From: Ceratopteris richardii
Taxonomy: Eukaryota > Streptophyta > Polypodiopsida > Polypodiales > Pteridaceae
Direction of reading: 5' to 3'
Length of the DNA stretch: 64,000 nucleotides
Assembly (NCBI GenBank): GCA_020310875.1
Contig: CM035437.1
Span: 47,117,556-47,181,555 of the forward strand
Part shown: positions 32,204-43,842 of the stretch, in pieces
Position numbering within the stretch: position 1 is the first letter of the stretch
How the letters are laid out: every line of letters starts with the position of its first letter
Translations under genes and position numbers: made by a program
The notes under the pieces: model-generated
Databases searched by the model: none
What the model saw: only the letters and a program-made list of their open reading frames with translations
What the model was told of the DNA's origin: nothing

Positions 32204-32370
32204 TTTTTTTAGTACAAGAGGAATTAAAAACACAATCACACACCCACCATATGGTACAAAAGACTCGGAGACATGCTCCTATAGAGATGAGACATACATT
32301 CCCGGATGGGACTTGAACCTTGGCGATCTCTCTATAGAAACAAGGCTCAACTGCTAGACCATGCCCGCTA
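32204..32370 (-). mobile_element. SINE-1: tRNA-derived SINE with target-site duplication
   Basis: On the minus strand the head reads TAGCGGGCATGGTCTAGCAG (A-box region) with a perfect B box GGTTCAAGTCC about 30 bp on, a unique body, and a 3' end TTGTACT followed by A(8). ACCAACT flanks both sides (32197-32203 and 32371-32377), a 7-bp duplication. It is about 167 bp long. It is not a tRNA gene because no clover-leaf 3' half follows. Confidence 0.75.
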
Positions 32371-32377
32371 ACCAACT

Positions 32378-33976
32378 CATATTAAAAGATAATTGTTACA
32401 ATGAAATTATGGGGAGTTACAAAGTAGGTTAAGAAACTGACTTCCCCTTTTTGGAGGATCCTGCGTTTGTTTTCTTGAAGAAAAAAAACCATCTTGTGTT
32501 TAAATAGAGGATTCCTCATACAATTTTAGTTATAAAAATAATTATTATTAAATTATCATGTTCCTATTTTTAGGGGACAATGTTATATACTGTAATATAT
32601 ATATATATATATATATAGTGCTCCAAATTTTTAATTCCATAGGTCGTGATTCTTGGTATCATGCAAAAAGGTGATTTTTTTTTGGTGTACAATACCAGTT
32701 TAGTTTTAATAGTCGGGAATATTTTTCATTATTTCTTTAAAAAAAGGTGCTAGTCGTTTTTTTCTTTTGTTAATATGTGGGTCCATAGGAATTGGCGATT
32801 CCTTCCATTTAAGACATCATTATCTCTCCAATCTATACAACCTAAATATAGTCAACTTGTTTGTGTGATGTGGATAGCTTGCATTACCATTAAACAAGGT
32901 TTCTCCTTCCTATCCTAAATTTAGCCTAACCCTGATTTAGTTTTCCACTATTTTCTTTTGGTTAGATGAATATTTAGCAAGCAAAAGAAAAACGAAATGC
33001 CCAATATTAAAGAACATAAGCTTTTTAAAGTAGGTATCCAATTTTGGAGTGATTCATTGAACAAATGGAGACTTCTTTTTTTGTTTAACCAACTATGTTA
33101 TTTTCAAGTGGGAAAATATGACTGGTCAGTTAAAGAAATTAATCAAAAGCCTCCAACCCATGCAAGAGATATAGAAAGGGTACCAAAGGAGAAATCATTT
33201 TTTTGTGGACAATGTCCTGACATGACATTTTACATTATCAAAATATGACTTTTGAGTAAAATTCTCAAGGGCAAGCTCAACAATTGATGGACTATTCTAT
33301 GGAACTGCAGGAAATGAATATATAGAATTAAATGTCCTTGGAGCTTTTGAATTCCTGTGGACCACATATTTCTTGATTCTTATGAAGCATAAAGGCATTG
33401 TGACTGCCCAAAAATTAATGAGCACAATTCCTATGGAGCATGAAGGCATTGGGACTACCCAAAAAGCTCTATATCCTAACAGATTGACAATAGATGAAAG
33501 AGGTGCTTTTAATTGGAAGATTTCAAGCATGCCTTCGTTGATCGTCCACATTTAATGATATATATGGAGGCTCTTCATCAAGCCTATCAATCTATTCATT
33601 CTGAAGTTAAAAAGAGAAGAGGCTGTGCTAGCCTCTTGTAAACATGTGGACATTCCCTTGGGAAGCTTTACAGAGCTAAGCTATGGAGGTTATTCTGAAA
33701 TGAGGATAATTCAAAAACCATATCCCTGATTATTTCAAAGTCTTATTGGCAATAACTAAGAGAATAGCCAAGCATTTCATCCCTTCCATGAAATAGATTA
33801 TTCCCAGTGTTTTCTGAACAGAAACCAAAAGAGCTGATAAGAGGTCTAGGTGAAGATAGCCTTGCTCTCATTATATTTTTAAAATAGGCTTTTATCTCCT
33901 GCAAATTTTTAAATTTCTAATCCTCAGTGTGAAAGCCCTTTTCCCTCGCTTTGAGGTATTCTAAAGTTTATTTTCT
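32378..33976. other. No gene recognised; contains a (TA)n microsatellite
   Basis: (TA)n runs at about 32597-32618. Frames at 33297-33555 include an imperfect repeat (KHKGIVTAQK, then EHEGIGTTQK) but match nothing I know. Confidence 0.4.
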
Positions 33977-34145
33977 TGTCAGAGCCCGCATAACCTAGCG
34001 GTTTGATTCTTTGAGTCTCTGAGAAAAAGTAGTGATTTCAAGTCTTGACTAGAAATAAGATGAGTGCCTCTATATTACGAGGTCGAGTGTGTGAGTCTGT
34101 TTCTAATTCATTGTACTCTAAAAAGAAAAGAATATAATAAAATAA
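33977..34145 (+). mobile_element. SINE-2: degenerate relative of SINE-1
   Basis: AGCCCGCATAACCTAGCGG (A-box region), TTTCAAGTCTT (weakened B box) and an ending TTGTACTCTAAAAAGAAAAG parallel SINE-1 in order and spacing, on the opposite strand. Confidence 0.5.
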
Positions 34146-34198
34146 AATTTATGCTCTTAATTTATCCTTCTCTGTTAATTTAAAAAAAAAAACGTAGT

Positions 34199-34490
34199 AT
34201 GGCATGGTGGTTGGGTTTCTCGCCTCTTGAGGCGGGGGCGAGGGTTCAACCCCTGGCAGCAACATGTAGGGACATATAAATCCCAGGAACTGATGTATAT
34301 GGCTGTTGGCCATCGTTTGACCATCCCCGCGGTAGTTGTGACCACCGTTTAACCCAGTTGTAAACCCCTGTTCTTGTGGGATAAATGGGGTCCCATGGGT
34401 ACTATGCCCTTCCTTGTACAGTTGTAATTTCAAAGTTAAAGTCCGGGGGAGTAGGCCTCGGCCGAACCTCCATTTAAAAAAAAAAAGAAC
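34199..34490 (+). mobile_element. SINE-3: tRNA-derived SINE with LINE-like 3' tail
   Basis: The head holds an A-box-like TGGTGGTTGGG (34205-34215) and a perfect B box GGGTTCAACCC (34242-34252). From about 34373 it follows the 3' end of the local LINE family (TGGGGTCCCATGGG, AAAGTCCGGGGGAGTAGGCC, GCCGAACCTCC) and ends in poly-A. AAAAAAAAACGTAGT before and AAAAAAAAACGCAGT after (34184-34198, 34491-34505) look like a target-site duplication with one change. Confidence 0.7.
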
Positions 34491-34505
34491 AAAAAAAAAC
34501 GCAGT

Positions 34506-35489
34506 GTAACTATGTAGAAGTAGGAGTATACTAAGGAGAACTATTGGCGGCCAAGCTCTGTACTCATGTTTGAACATAACAATGAACTTCCTATAAAAGC
34601 TATTCATGGATGGGGTCTTGAAGGGAGGGACAGCTGCATCCTCTTGAATTTCACATTTAAAGCAATTTCAATTTGAAAGCCTGCCATTTCAACGCGGAAA
34701 AGAAGGCTCTTATTTATTCATTGAAATGGGGGACCTGCTGTATTTCTTTGTCCGTTTATTCTGAATGCAACCTTGAGAGAGAGAGAGAGAGAACATATGC
34801 ATGTGGATATGTGCGTACATTTATTTTGTTGGTTTGTGGCTGCAAGCACAGAATTGTACAAGCGTAAGACATGGGCAGCAAGACCCCCTTTCCAGCACAT
34901 AAACCATCCATATCCCAGCTGTGTGTTCTTTGTTTTTTTCACTCTTTTTCTGATGAGCCTACTAATATCAGCATCATTAGTGGCCACATTTCAAAGTCGG
35001 ATGAACACGTAGACACCATCAATCCTTGAGGATTGCTAAAGCAAATAATGGGTTCCATGCCAGCCATCTAGAAACCACCTATCAAGCATTTCACTCCTTC
35101 ATTTTTGAACGACCTTATCAATGGTGTCTGGTTTGTGTGACTATGAAGTCTACGATGGGCACCATCACTTTATAATATTCCTAGTCTGCACAAACAGAGA
35201 AGTCCATCTGCTTCACAAAATATTTTCATGAGATAGCATTGATGTGATTACATATTTTACAGAGCTTATACAAATTCTAGTTGCAATTCGGAGAAAGATG
35301 ACAAGGATTTTTGTGATCTGTATAGCTCATCACAAGCTACACGCATGCTAGACGCACAATTATTTTCTTCTAATTTTTTGAACTTATTTTTCATATTTTG
35401 CCGAAAATAAGATGATATGTATTTTTGTTTTTCATTCTAAAATGAGCTTTAAATTATGAACAAGGAAAAAATTATAAAAAAGTTAGAAA
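34506..35489. other. No gene recognised; short (GA)n tract
   Basis: (GA)n at about 34773-34791; otherwise unremarkable AT-rich sequence. Frames here have no recognisable domain. Confidence 0.45.
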
Positions 35490-35615
35490 AAATTTACAAG
35501 AAAGTTAGAGAGAATTACAAAGAAAGTTGATAACCTTTTCATCCCTTCTATGGGCAACCCACTTATTTTTTCAGCTTGTTGTTTTCTAGAATGAACACTC
35601 AGTGGTGTCTTAAAG
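35490..35615 (-). mobile_element. LINE-h, 3' part (split by Gypsy-A)
   Basis: The minus-strand translation across frames gives a HH-x-VFILENNKLK segment and DEKVINFLCNSL, matching the LINE ORF2 end (FRHHQVLLLINNKLK, DERVINLLCNAT). The preceding part of the same frame lies 18.4 kb away at 54034-54165. Confidence 0.65.
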
Positions 35616-36071
35616 TATTATCACTTATGGAATGTTGAATTATTGGAGTTTATTTTATTGATTTTTTAATGTGATTTGTGCTTTGATTTACTAGGTGGAA
35701 GTTCATGAAGGCATGGACATATTCAGAAGCATTGGACATGGATGCGTTTGGGCATAAATAGAGAGATTATACTTTCCATTTGTTTCATAAGTAAAAGACC
35801 CATGTAAAGGGTTGATTCTAAAAAGATTTGAAATTAGTGGTTGAAGATAAGGATCCCTATAGAATACAAACTTTGTAAATAAAGCTAAGGCTCACCATAA
35901 AGTGAGCAAGTTTTTCCTCACACGCTTGATACCAAGAACCACACATCTCTTTTCCATTTTAATTTGAGAATTCTAAAAATCCTTTTGACACTTTTAGGAA
36001 GGGATTTTCTTCTGTTACAAGCTCCTAGACTATACTCATACCATTGAAGATTTTGCTTGAGCATCTACACA
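35616..36071 (+). repeat. Gypsy-A 5' LTR
   Basis: Begins TATTATCACTTATGG, where the sister LTR has TGTTATCACTTATT. Shared blocks include GGACATATTC-GAAGCATTGG, GTAAAGGGTTGATTCTA and TTTGTAAATAAAG. It lacks roughly 100 bp present in the 3' LTR. The right edge is approximate. Confidence 0.6.
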
Positions 36072-36220
36072 GGGTACCAATCGAATAATAGCTAGAGCTT
36101 CTATGACACAAACTCCAAGGCACCCAAAATAAAATCAAAGAATGTGATGCCCTACTTCAAAAGAAGCAAACAGAGGATGACAAAATTGTTCGGGTGCTGA
36201 AGGTAATTATTATAGGACAC

Positions 36221-36772
36221 TCTGAAGAGATGGATTTGTATTTGGTGAAGATGAAGTGGCACTACAGAAACTTTGCACTACACCAGCCAAATGAACTCTA
36301 GGGATATGTAGTGGGCCCTTTTAGATTTCCAAAGGATGTATTAGACACCCTATGTATCTTGGAAGATCACTCTCAAAAAGTTGAATCAAAACAGACTAGT
36401 TTGACCAATAGTCAACATGATGGAACTTTCTAATTTGGTCATGAATGCTTTAGTATTTCACTCATTGCTCATTCTCTGATTGCAATTGACAAGATGGCTT
36501 TTAGAGGAAACTAACTAGGAAGCAATGCAACCTATTGGGAGTTATTTCATAAAAAATGATTGATCATACTAAGAGAAATAAGTTTGGCAAGTCAGGTATG
36601 TGATCCTGACTTTTCAGGAGGTAGAAGATGGAGAGATACAGGTGATGTCAAATGAATATATCTCACAATTGTGAACTCCAAATGCAATGAAACTTTGGGA
36701 CTATATAATAGTAGACTTAGAGAACTAACTTTACCAAGTTAAAGCACTGAAAATGATGCACCATGCTCAAAT
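36221..36772 (-). repeat. Copia-C 3' LTR, truncated
   Basis: Matches the end half of 39738-40790 (GAAGAGATGGATTTG to GATGCACCATGCTCAAA). It stops at 36772, where RT sequence begins, leaving about half of the LTR. Confidence 0.75.
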
Positions 36773-37530
36773 TGAAGTATCTTCCAATTCTTGGAAGAAG
36801 CAATGCTAAGTAGGACTCTAATTGTAGGCATCTTTGCCATAGGAGAGAAAGTCTCCTCATAGTCAATTCCCTGAGTTTGTGCAAAGGCTTTTGCCACAAG
36901 CCTTGCCTTATACCTGTTAATAGAGCCATTTGAGTTCTTCTTCAATTTGTGAATCCATCTTGAACCTATCACTTTCATTGATGAAGACTTGGGAACTAAT
37001 TCCCAAGTGTTATTTTCCTCAAGAGCTTCAATTTCTTCTTCCATTGCATGCCTCCATTCTGATTTCTTCTTTGCTTCCTCAAATGTTGAGGGTTCCTCTT
37101 GATGCTAGATAGATTCAATGTTTAGCAATTAGAGGAGTATCAAACCCATACCTCTCTGGTTTTCTTTTCTCCCTCATGGACCTCCTTAGGTCATGATGTG
37201 ATGATTCTGCCTCTTGTCCAAGTTCTTGCATTTTAGCTTTACCTTTAGACTTCCACATTTTGAGCTTTTCAATCTGAGTTGCTTCATCATCTTCTGATGT
37301 ATCCTATTCTTCAATTTTAGGAAGGTTGTCCTTGACAAGTTTTGGAAAATCTTCTTCAAGATCATAAGGTAAGTTGATCTTCCTGCATGAATCTTCATAG
37401 GAAGAACTATTCTCATCAAACACTACATCTCTACTCACCAAGAATCCTTTGGTTGTTGGGTTATATAATCTGTAGCCCTTTTGGTTGTTGTCATATCCAA
37501 TGAATACACACCTTTCTGCATTTGGATCCA
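36739..37530 (-). pseudogene. Copia-C RT N-terminus and integrase C-terminal region
   Basis: EEEIEALEENNTWELVPKSS and GSRWIHKLKKNSNGSINRYK followed by [20 protein letters not shown] are the start of Copia RT. It stops before the catalytic D-D box because of the deletion. Upstream, 37304-37531 gives RCVFIGYDNNQKGYRLYNPT, the integrase C-terminal region. Confidence 0.75.
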
Positions 37531-37538
37531 TCTTCCCT

Positions 37539-38411
37539 CTAACCTAGAGCATAAGCAATACATCCAAAAATCTTACAATGATCCAAGCTTGGTCTTCTTC
37601 CATTCCAAGCCTCATATGGTGTCACGCCATCAAGTGATTTTGAAGGTAACCTGTTAATCAAATAAGTGGCGGTGGATACAGCCTCAACCCATAAAGAATT
37701 AGGTAAGTGTTTTTCATTTAGCATAAACCTTGCAGCTTCAACAATTGTCTTGATTCCTTCTCTCTGGAACTCCATTTTGCTCAAGAGTGTACCTTGTAGT
37801 AATCTCTCTTTTAATTCCCCTTTCTTGAAGAAAAGAGTCAAATTCATGGGAGAAATACTCTCCCCCTCCATCTTACCTTAGCCTTTTTAATGTTTTACCT
37901 GTTTGATTCTCCACAAGCTAAATCTCTTTTGAAGCATGAAAAGACCATCCTTGTGTTTCATAAAGTATAGTATAGTCCATCTACTGCAATCATCAATGAC
38001 AGAGAAATAATACCTTGATCGAGATATTGAAGCATCCTTGCTAGGTCCCCATACATCTGTATGAACCAAATCCAAGAGATCTCCATGCATATCCTTTCTT
38101 CATGAATGGTAACCTGTGAGACTTTCCAAATTGACATGCACTACACTTATAAATGATGCAAGTACACCTTGGTCTGTGCAAATTTGCTTTAATGATCTTT
38201 CACCAATATGTGATAACCTTTTGTGCCATACTTCCAATTCTGTGAGTGTCTGACTACCATAATTAAAGAGAGCAATGTTCCTAGTGTATTGTAATTCAAA
38301 TGTGATCAATCTACCTGTCTTTTCACCTTTTGCAATTCTCATGAATCCTTGACTTGGATCTTGAACAAATGCTCCTACTTTTGTGAACCTAACTTGTAGG
38401 CCTCTCTCCAC
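37539..38411 (-). pseudogene. Copia-C integrase and pre-integrase
   Basis: Reads GLQVRFTKVGAFVQDPSQGF, WHKRLSHIGERSLKQI, LVHTDVWGPSKD (first catalytic Asp), VIDDCSRWTILYFMKHKD, then after a frame change WVEAVSTATYLINRLPSKSL and YEAWNGRRPSLDHCKIFGC. There are frameshifts near 38100 and 37880. Confidence 0.8.
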
Positions 38412-38414
38412 AAT

Positions 38415-39719
38415 CTATCCTACACTTATCAAATTCTTTGTGATGGTAGGGACATAGACTACCTTGCTAACTAGGTTGATGTTTCCATCAGGTGCTTTTA
38501 CATTTCCTATGTTCTCCACCAGATGTCTTGTATAATCACCTTTTTGCACTTCATGCTTGTTCCTCGGATCTTCTAAATCTGATAGGAGAGCCACATTTCT
38601 TGCCACATGATTGGAACAACCTAAATCTATGTAGAAACCATGCTCATCAGATTTACCTTGAGGCATTGCAATATTCATGATTAGCAATGTGTCTTCTTGA
38701 TTTGAGTCTTTTGTATAGTTATTGAAGTCTCTTCTTCCTCTATTGCTTCCTTGATAGTTTGAATGGTTGTAATTGTTGTGGTAGCCATTGAAGTTGTTGG
38801 TCCTTTCTCTAGAGTAGCCATAACTTCCTCTATTGTAGCCTTCACCTCTTTGATTCTTGGAATTCCTAAAACAAGTTTCAGTTGTATGATTAGTTAATCC
38901 ACAAATAGAACATGGATTAGAGTCTTGGGATCTCCCCCTGCCTTGTCTTCCTCCTCTGCCTCTACCTCTACCATGTCTTCCTCTACCTGCATAGTTAGCT
39001 TGATGTGTACCTGGTTCATCATCCACTTTCTTTCCTCTTCCTTTGTTCTCTTTGGACTTGCTTTTATGAGTATACAAAGAAGAAGATTGATTACCTTTGG
39101 AGCCTTCTCCATTCTTGATGAGCTTGGCCTCTTGAGTAAGCAGTTTTCCTATGAGTGTATTGAAATCTGGTACATGCATATCCATGTATAGATCCATAGC
39201 TCTGGTGAATGCTTCCCACTTGACATCTGCCTTTAAGCCATTGATGACCTGCCTTACAATTTTCTCTTCTTCTATTACCTCTTCAATGCTTCCCAAGTGA
39301 TCTGCTATGTCCTTGAGTTTTGTGACAAAATTAGTCACATTTTGTTTGGGAGCTTTCTTGAGAGTTGTAAAGTCCAGCCATAGTTGATGCTTCCTGGCCT
39401 TTACACTTGAACAGGAAGGCTTCAAGTGCATTTCACACTTCCTGAGATGTTTTAAAACTTCTAATGTGAGGCAACAAAAAATCTGAGATAGAGTTGAGGA
39501 GATAAGACCTTGCAAGTGCATCTTTGGAGCACCATGTGCTCAATCTTTCTTACTCTTCTTGTGTAGGTTGACCTTTATTCCTGAAACTTGGTATAAGTTC
39601 ATCTCCAGCTATATAACCATATAGATTCCTGCCTTGAAGATAAGCTTCCATCCTTAATGACTAGGTTGGGTAGTTACCTCTATCCAATTTGTCAATTGAT
39701 GAAGGAAATCCATCTACCA
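38415..39719 (-). pseudogene. Copia-C gag and protease
   Basis: gag begins at an ATG near 39719 (VDGFPSSIDKLDRGNY), with a TAG replacing a Trp shortly after. Capsid QNVTNFVTKLKDIADHLGS is followed by basic RGRGRGGRQGRGR and the knuckle CSICGLTNHTTETCF (C-x2-C-x4-H-x4-C). The protease site reads FYIDLGCSNH, with Leu for the Ser of the D-S-G triad in Copia-D. The frame is otherwise long (368 codons). Confidence 0.8.
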
Positions 39720-39737
39720 TGTTGTCCAAGATACCAC

Positions 39738-40790
39738 TGTGAAGAGATGGATTTGTATTTGGTGAAGATGAAGTGGTGTTGCAGAAACTTTGCACTACAC
39801 CAGCCAAATGAACTCCAGATATATGTAGTGGGCTCTTTTAGCTTGCCAAAGGATTTATTAGACACCCTATGTATCTTGGAAGATCACTCTCAAAAAGTTG
39901 AATCAAAGCAGACTAGTTTGACTAATACTCAACATGATGAAACTTTCTAATCTGGTCATGAATGCTTCAATATTTCACTCAATGCTCATTCTCTGATTAC
40001 AATAGGAATCTAGGTAGGAATCAATGCAACCTATTGGGAGTTATTTCATAAAAAATGATTGACCATACTAAGAGAAATAAGTTTAGCAAGTCAGGTATGT
40101 GATCCTGACTTTTTAGGAGGTAGAAGATGCAGAGATATAGGTGACTTCAAATGAATATATCTCACGATTGTGAACTCCAAATGCACTGAAACTTTGGGAA
40201 TATATATTAGACTTAGAGAGATAACTTTATCATTTTAAATCATTGAAAATGATGCACCATGCTCAAAGAAACCATCTCTGCAATCTGATTGAAAAATTGA
40301 GAAGTATGGTAGTGAATAGTACACTCATGTAGGCATGAAGATATGATCTCAATTGACCATGAAAATAAATGTATATTGAATGTAAAGTACAATGGAATTA
40401 CTGTTACATGTGTGTGCCTTGAGATCACACTCTGATATGGCATGAAGTTCAGCTAATGGTGTTGTTAACCCCGCGACTAAACCATGTGTATATATAGTGA
40501 TGATTGGAGCCAAGATTTGAATTTGAATCTTGCTCACCTAAAACAAATTTCCTACCTTTTAGTGATTGATTCTCCAACTAATTCAGTCACGAATTCATGG
40601 AGTTCTTTTCCTACTCATCAAGTGGATTCAACCACTTTAGATTCTTTCACTTTTACATTAAGTAAAAGCTCAAAGGTTACAAGAGTGAGTTCACAAGTGA
40701 ACTCTTCAAAGCTTTATCATTTGATTCAAGCTTCTATGTCATTTGAAGACTCAAGCCAACACTTTGACTTGCCTTGAAATTTTTCCAACA
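39738..40790 (-). repeat. Copia-C 5' LTR
   Basis: About 1,053 bp, close to the 1,082 bp of Copia-D. On the minus strand it begins TGTTGGAAAAATTTC and ends TCTTCACA followed by GTGGTATCTTGG, a mutated Met-tRNA PBS. It contains a palindrome (GATTCAAATTCAAATC, 40526-40541) upstream of TATATATA (about 40489-40496). Confidence 0.75.
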
Positions 40791-41419
40791 CACACTATGG
40801 CCTACAACCTTTTATGAAGCTATTTTTCTATCATGATGTAGAGAAATAGTTTCAATCTATTGTTGAGTCAATTTCTCTATAACAACTATGTCAGTGAAAA
40901 CCGATAGTCAAGAACAATGTCCCTTTGAAGCATAGTTTCATCATCTATTATTCTTCTAGTTTTCCAAGATATCCCCATTCCAAATTTTCTTGCATTTCAA
41001 GGAAATATGTATAATGTAAAAAGTGAAGTGCATGATGTTAAAATAAGCATAGGCTCTTATGCAAATGCATGAAAATTTTTAATTGCTCCATTGTAATCCT
41101 ATGATGTTATACTTGATAAGCCTTCCATCATCATAATAATTAGACTATCACACATATACATTCAATTTTGAATTTAAAGGTGAAATCATTTGCTTATCTA
41201 TAATGCATGGCTATCACTTCTTTCCATTAATTAGTCATACTCAAGTGAAGCGCACAATTTGAAAAGGTTATAATTCATGTATTTTATTTATTAATGGCAT
41301 AGTTGATTATACTCATACACTTTCTTATGCACATAAACCATTTATTTTTGCTTGTAAGGATTGTTTTATATCTGATTACCCTTCTAAAGTACCATCTTCA
41401 TGAGGATCTCTTGAAGATA
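40791..41419 (+). other. Gypsy-A interior, no motif recognised
   Basis: Lies between Copia-C and the Gypsy-A RT remnant, so presumably decayed gag/protease. No clear domain can be read. Confidence 0.35.
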
Positions 41420-41987
41420 GTATAGAACTAACACTTAGTAGTTCCCATCCTCACAAAACACCCTATAGGCATGGACCTTTGCACCAAAACGAAATAGAGA
41501 ACCAAGCCAAGGATCTACTCTAGAAAAGACTTATAAGACCTATAGGTTGTGCATCGACTAGAGAGTCCTCAACATCATTATTAGAAATCAATATCCTGTT
41601 CCTTATATAGATGAATCTCTAGATAAACTTGGAGGGGCATGTGTCTTTTGTAAAATTGACTTTAAATCTCAATATCATCATATATGTATTAAGCACAATG
41701 ATATTTACAAGAGTTCTTCAGGACTTATGACAACCATTATGAATTTATCGTAATGCCCTTCCAACTTACAAATGAACCTGCTACATTTGCACATATGATG
41801 AATGATATCTTTTTTTTTATCAATCTTCTATTTTTGTCTTCTTTGATGATGTACTTGTTTGTTAAGTGAACATGGAAAGCATTTGGAAATAGTTTTTAAT
41901 TTATTACATAAGAACTCACTTTACGCCAATACTTTGAATAAGTTTATTTTTCCAAAGTGAAACAAAATATATAGGACATCTCATTTC
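41420..41987 (+). pseudogene. Gypsy-A RT, first part
   Basis: Plus-strand fragments VDYRVLNIIIRNQYPVPYID, DKLGGACVFCKIDFKSQYHH and HGKHLEIVFNLLHKNSLYAN are Gypsy RT motifs, with stops and frameshifts. The reading is cut at YIGHLIS-equivalent sequence (41975-41987) by Copia-A and resumes at 52140. Confidence 0.7.
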
Positions 41988-42219
41988 TGTTGGAGTTTGA
42001 GGTCTGTGGAGGAACACGAAAAACACAAGGAAGAACAAGAAGAAGCTTAGAGCACAAGACGACATTGGATGAGTTACCAAGTGAATGTACAAGGATGAGT
42101 AACCCATTAGGGATATAGGCATGTATACAAGTCAGGGGAAAAAACCTCCTAAGGAGGGGAAAAAATACCCCACTGGTCCTAAGTGTGTCCACACACATCA
42201 CTACCAAAATATATCAACA
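41988..42219 (-). repeat. Copia-A 3' LTR
   Basis: 232 bp, reading TGTTGATATATTTTGG to CAAACTCCAACA on the minus strand, and flanked outside by ATTTC. Confidence 0.85.
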
Positions 42220-42297
42220 AATTCCCGCTAGGAGTGATGTGGTGAACAAGGAGCTAGCCCTCATGTATACGGAAGTGCGAAGCTATGTGGAAAGAGA

Positions 42298-42738
42298 TCA
42301 ATCCACAAAAGGAAGTAATCCTAAAGCTCTTTTGAAAGCTTCAAACTTATTCCTAGGTAGAGCCTTTGTGAAAGGATCTACAATGTTATCTTGTGTGGGC
42401 GCATATGCCAAACTAATCTCTCTAGCAGAGAACCTTTGCCTAACATAATGGTAGTGCAACTCAATGTGCTTTGTGCAAAGATGGAACACAGGGTTCCTCG
42501 CAACTGCCAATGGGATATGACTGTCAGTGAAGATGGTGGTGGTAGAAGACTGACCAACACCCAAATCTACCAAAAGGCATCTAAGCCACACAAACTCAAG
42601 AGTCACTTTGAAAGTTGCCCTATGCTTAGCCTCACAACTAGAAGTGGCCACAATAGGTTGCTTCATCCTCAACCAAGAGATGCATGAGCTACCATGCATG
42701 AAGCAAAGACCAATGGTGGGCAAACAAGTTTCTAACAA
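42298..42738 (-). pseudogene. Copia-A RNase H
   Basis: SCISWLRMKQPIVATSSCEA (Glu motif), IFTDSHIPLAVARNPVFH (Asp), CTKHIELHYHYVRQRF and NIVDPFTKALPRNKF (end of Copia RNase H) are all in order. It lies just inside the 3' LTR as expected. Confidence 0.8.
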
Positions 42739-43142
42739 CCAGCCCCTTCAAAGTCAGAGAAAGCATGTAAATATGGCGATAATGATATCCCCCTTTGGGA
42801 TAAAACAATCCAAGTAGTCGGGCATTCAAATAGCCAAAAATGTGCTTAACCACCTAGCAATACTTTACACTTGTGCAATGCATGAACCAACTCATCTAAG
42901 AGATAGAAAATTGAATATCAGGCCGAGTTATCCATAAGTAAATCAAGCATCCAACAACCTCTGATAGAGAACAACATCAAATGCATCTCTAACATCATGA
43001 AGACTCAATCGCAAACTTGTTTCCATAGGAGTGGCAATAAGTTTTCAACCTTTAAGGCCAATATAATAATGTGTCAATATATTTTGTTTAACACTACAAT
43101 AATGTGTCAATATATTTTGTTTGACACAAATCTATTCCTCCA

Positions 43143-43825
43143 TCAACTTGCATAAACTGAATGCCCCAAATAATGATGCAAATGCCCTGAATCTAACATC
43201 TCAAAAGAGGCATGAAGATCAACCTTAAATTTAGCATTATAATCCTTATTAGGACCAATGAGTAGCATGTCATCAACATGCACAAAAATGACCAAAAGTA
43301 CATCGTGCGCACACTTAACAGATAAGCTCCTCTTAGTTGGACTGCTCTCAAAACCATGTGCAATCAAGTAGGCATGTATCTTTTCATACGAAGCGCATAG
43401 TGCTTGCTTCAAACCATATAATGATTTTTTCAACTTGCAAACTTTAGTTTCATGCCCATTCTTCATAAAAACATGGGACTCAAATACGCGCACTTCTTCA
43501 TGTAAGTCACCATTTAGAAATGCATTTTTAATGTCCAACCAATGTACATTCCAACCATGATGAGCTGCAAGTGCACAGATGCTATGAATAGTGGTCATTC
43601 GGCAAGTGGGTGCAAAGATATCATCAAAATCAATGCCTCTCTCTTGAGCATAGCCTTTTGCAACAAGCTTTGCTTTATACATGTCAACTATTCCATCATG
43701 CTTGTGTTTCAGCTTGTATACCCATTTAGTGCCAATGGCCTTTTTGCCTATAAGCAAATCACATAAAGGGGTACCGTTCTTCATAATAACATCATATTTT
43801 GATTGCATAGAAGCCATCCAATTTT
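43143..43825 (-). pseudogene. Copia-A RT
   Basis: Reads KAIGTKWVYKLKHKHDGIVD, YKAKLVAKGYAQERGIDFDD, LDIKNAFLNGDLHEEV, KLKKSLYGLKQALCAS, FVHVDDMLLIGPNKDYNAKF and HYLGHSV. The catalytic box is V-D-D. The frame is open for 224 codons, then lost toward RNase H (42740-43140 decayed). Its upstream end meets the inversion breakpoint near 43842. Confidence 0.8.
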
Positions 43826-43842
43826 CTAAATTTTGTGCTTCA

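Larger units (their letters stand above)
36221..40790 (-). mobile_element. Copia-C: internally deleted Copia element in Gypsy-A
   Basis: The 5' LTR (39738-40790), gag-protease, pre-integrase, integrase and RT start read on the minus strand. A truncated 3' LTR (36221-36772) is then joined directly to mid-RT, so the rest of RT, RNase H, PPT and the LTR start are deleted. GACAC (left) and CACAC (right) are a possible TSD with one mismatch. It is a relative of Copia-B and Copia-D. Confidence 0.75.

Noticed and set aside
32330-32375. tRNA gene
   Set aside because: A and B boxes are present, but the acceptor/anticodon stems do not close and a non-tRNA body with poly-A and TSD follows, so it is a SINE.
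34200-34262. tRNA gene
   Set aside because: B box is perfect, but there is no clover-leaf 3' end and the sequence continues into a LINE-like tail; annotated as a SINE.
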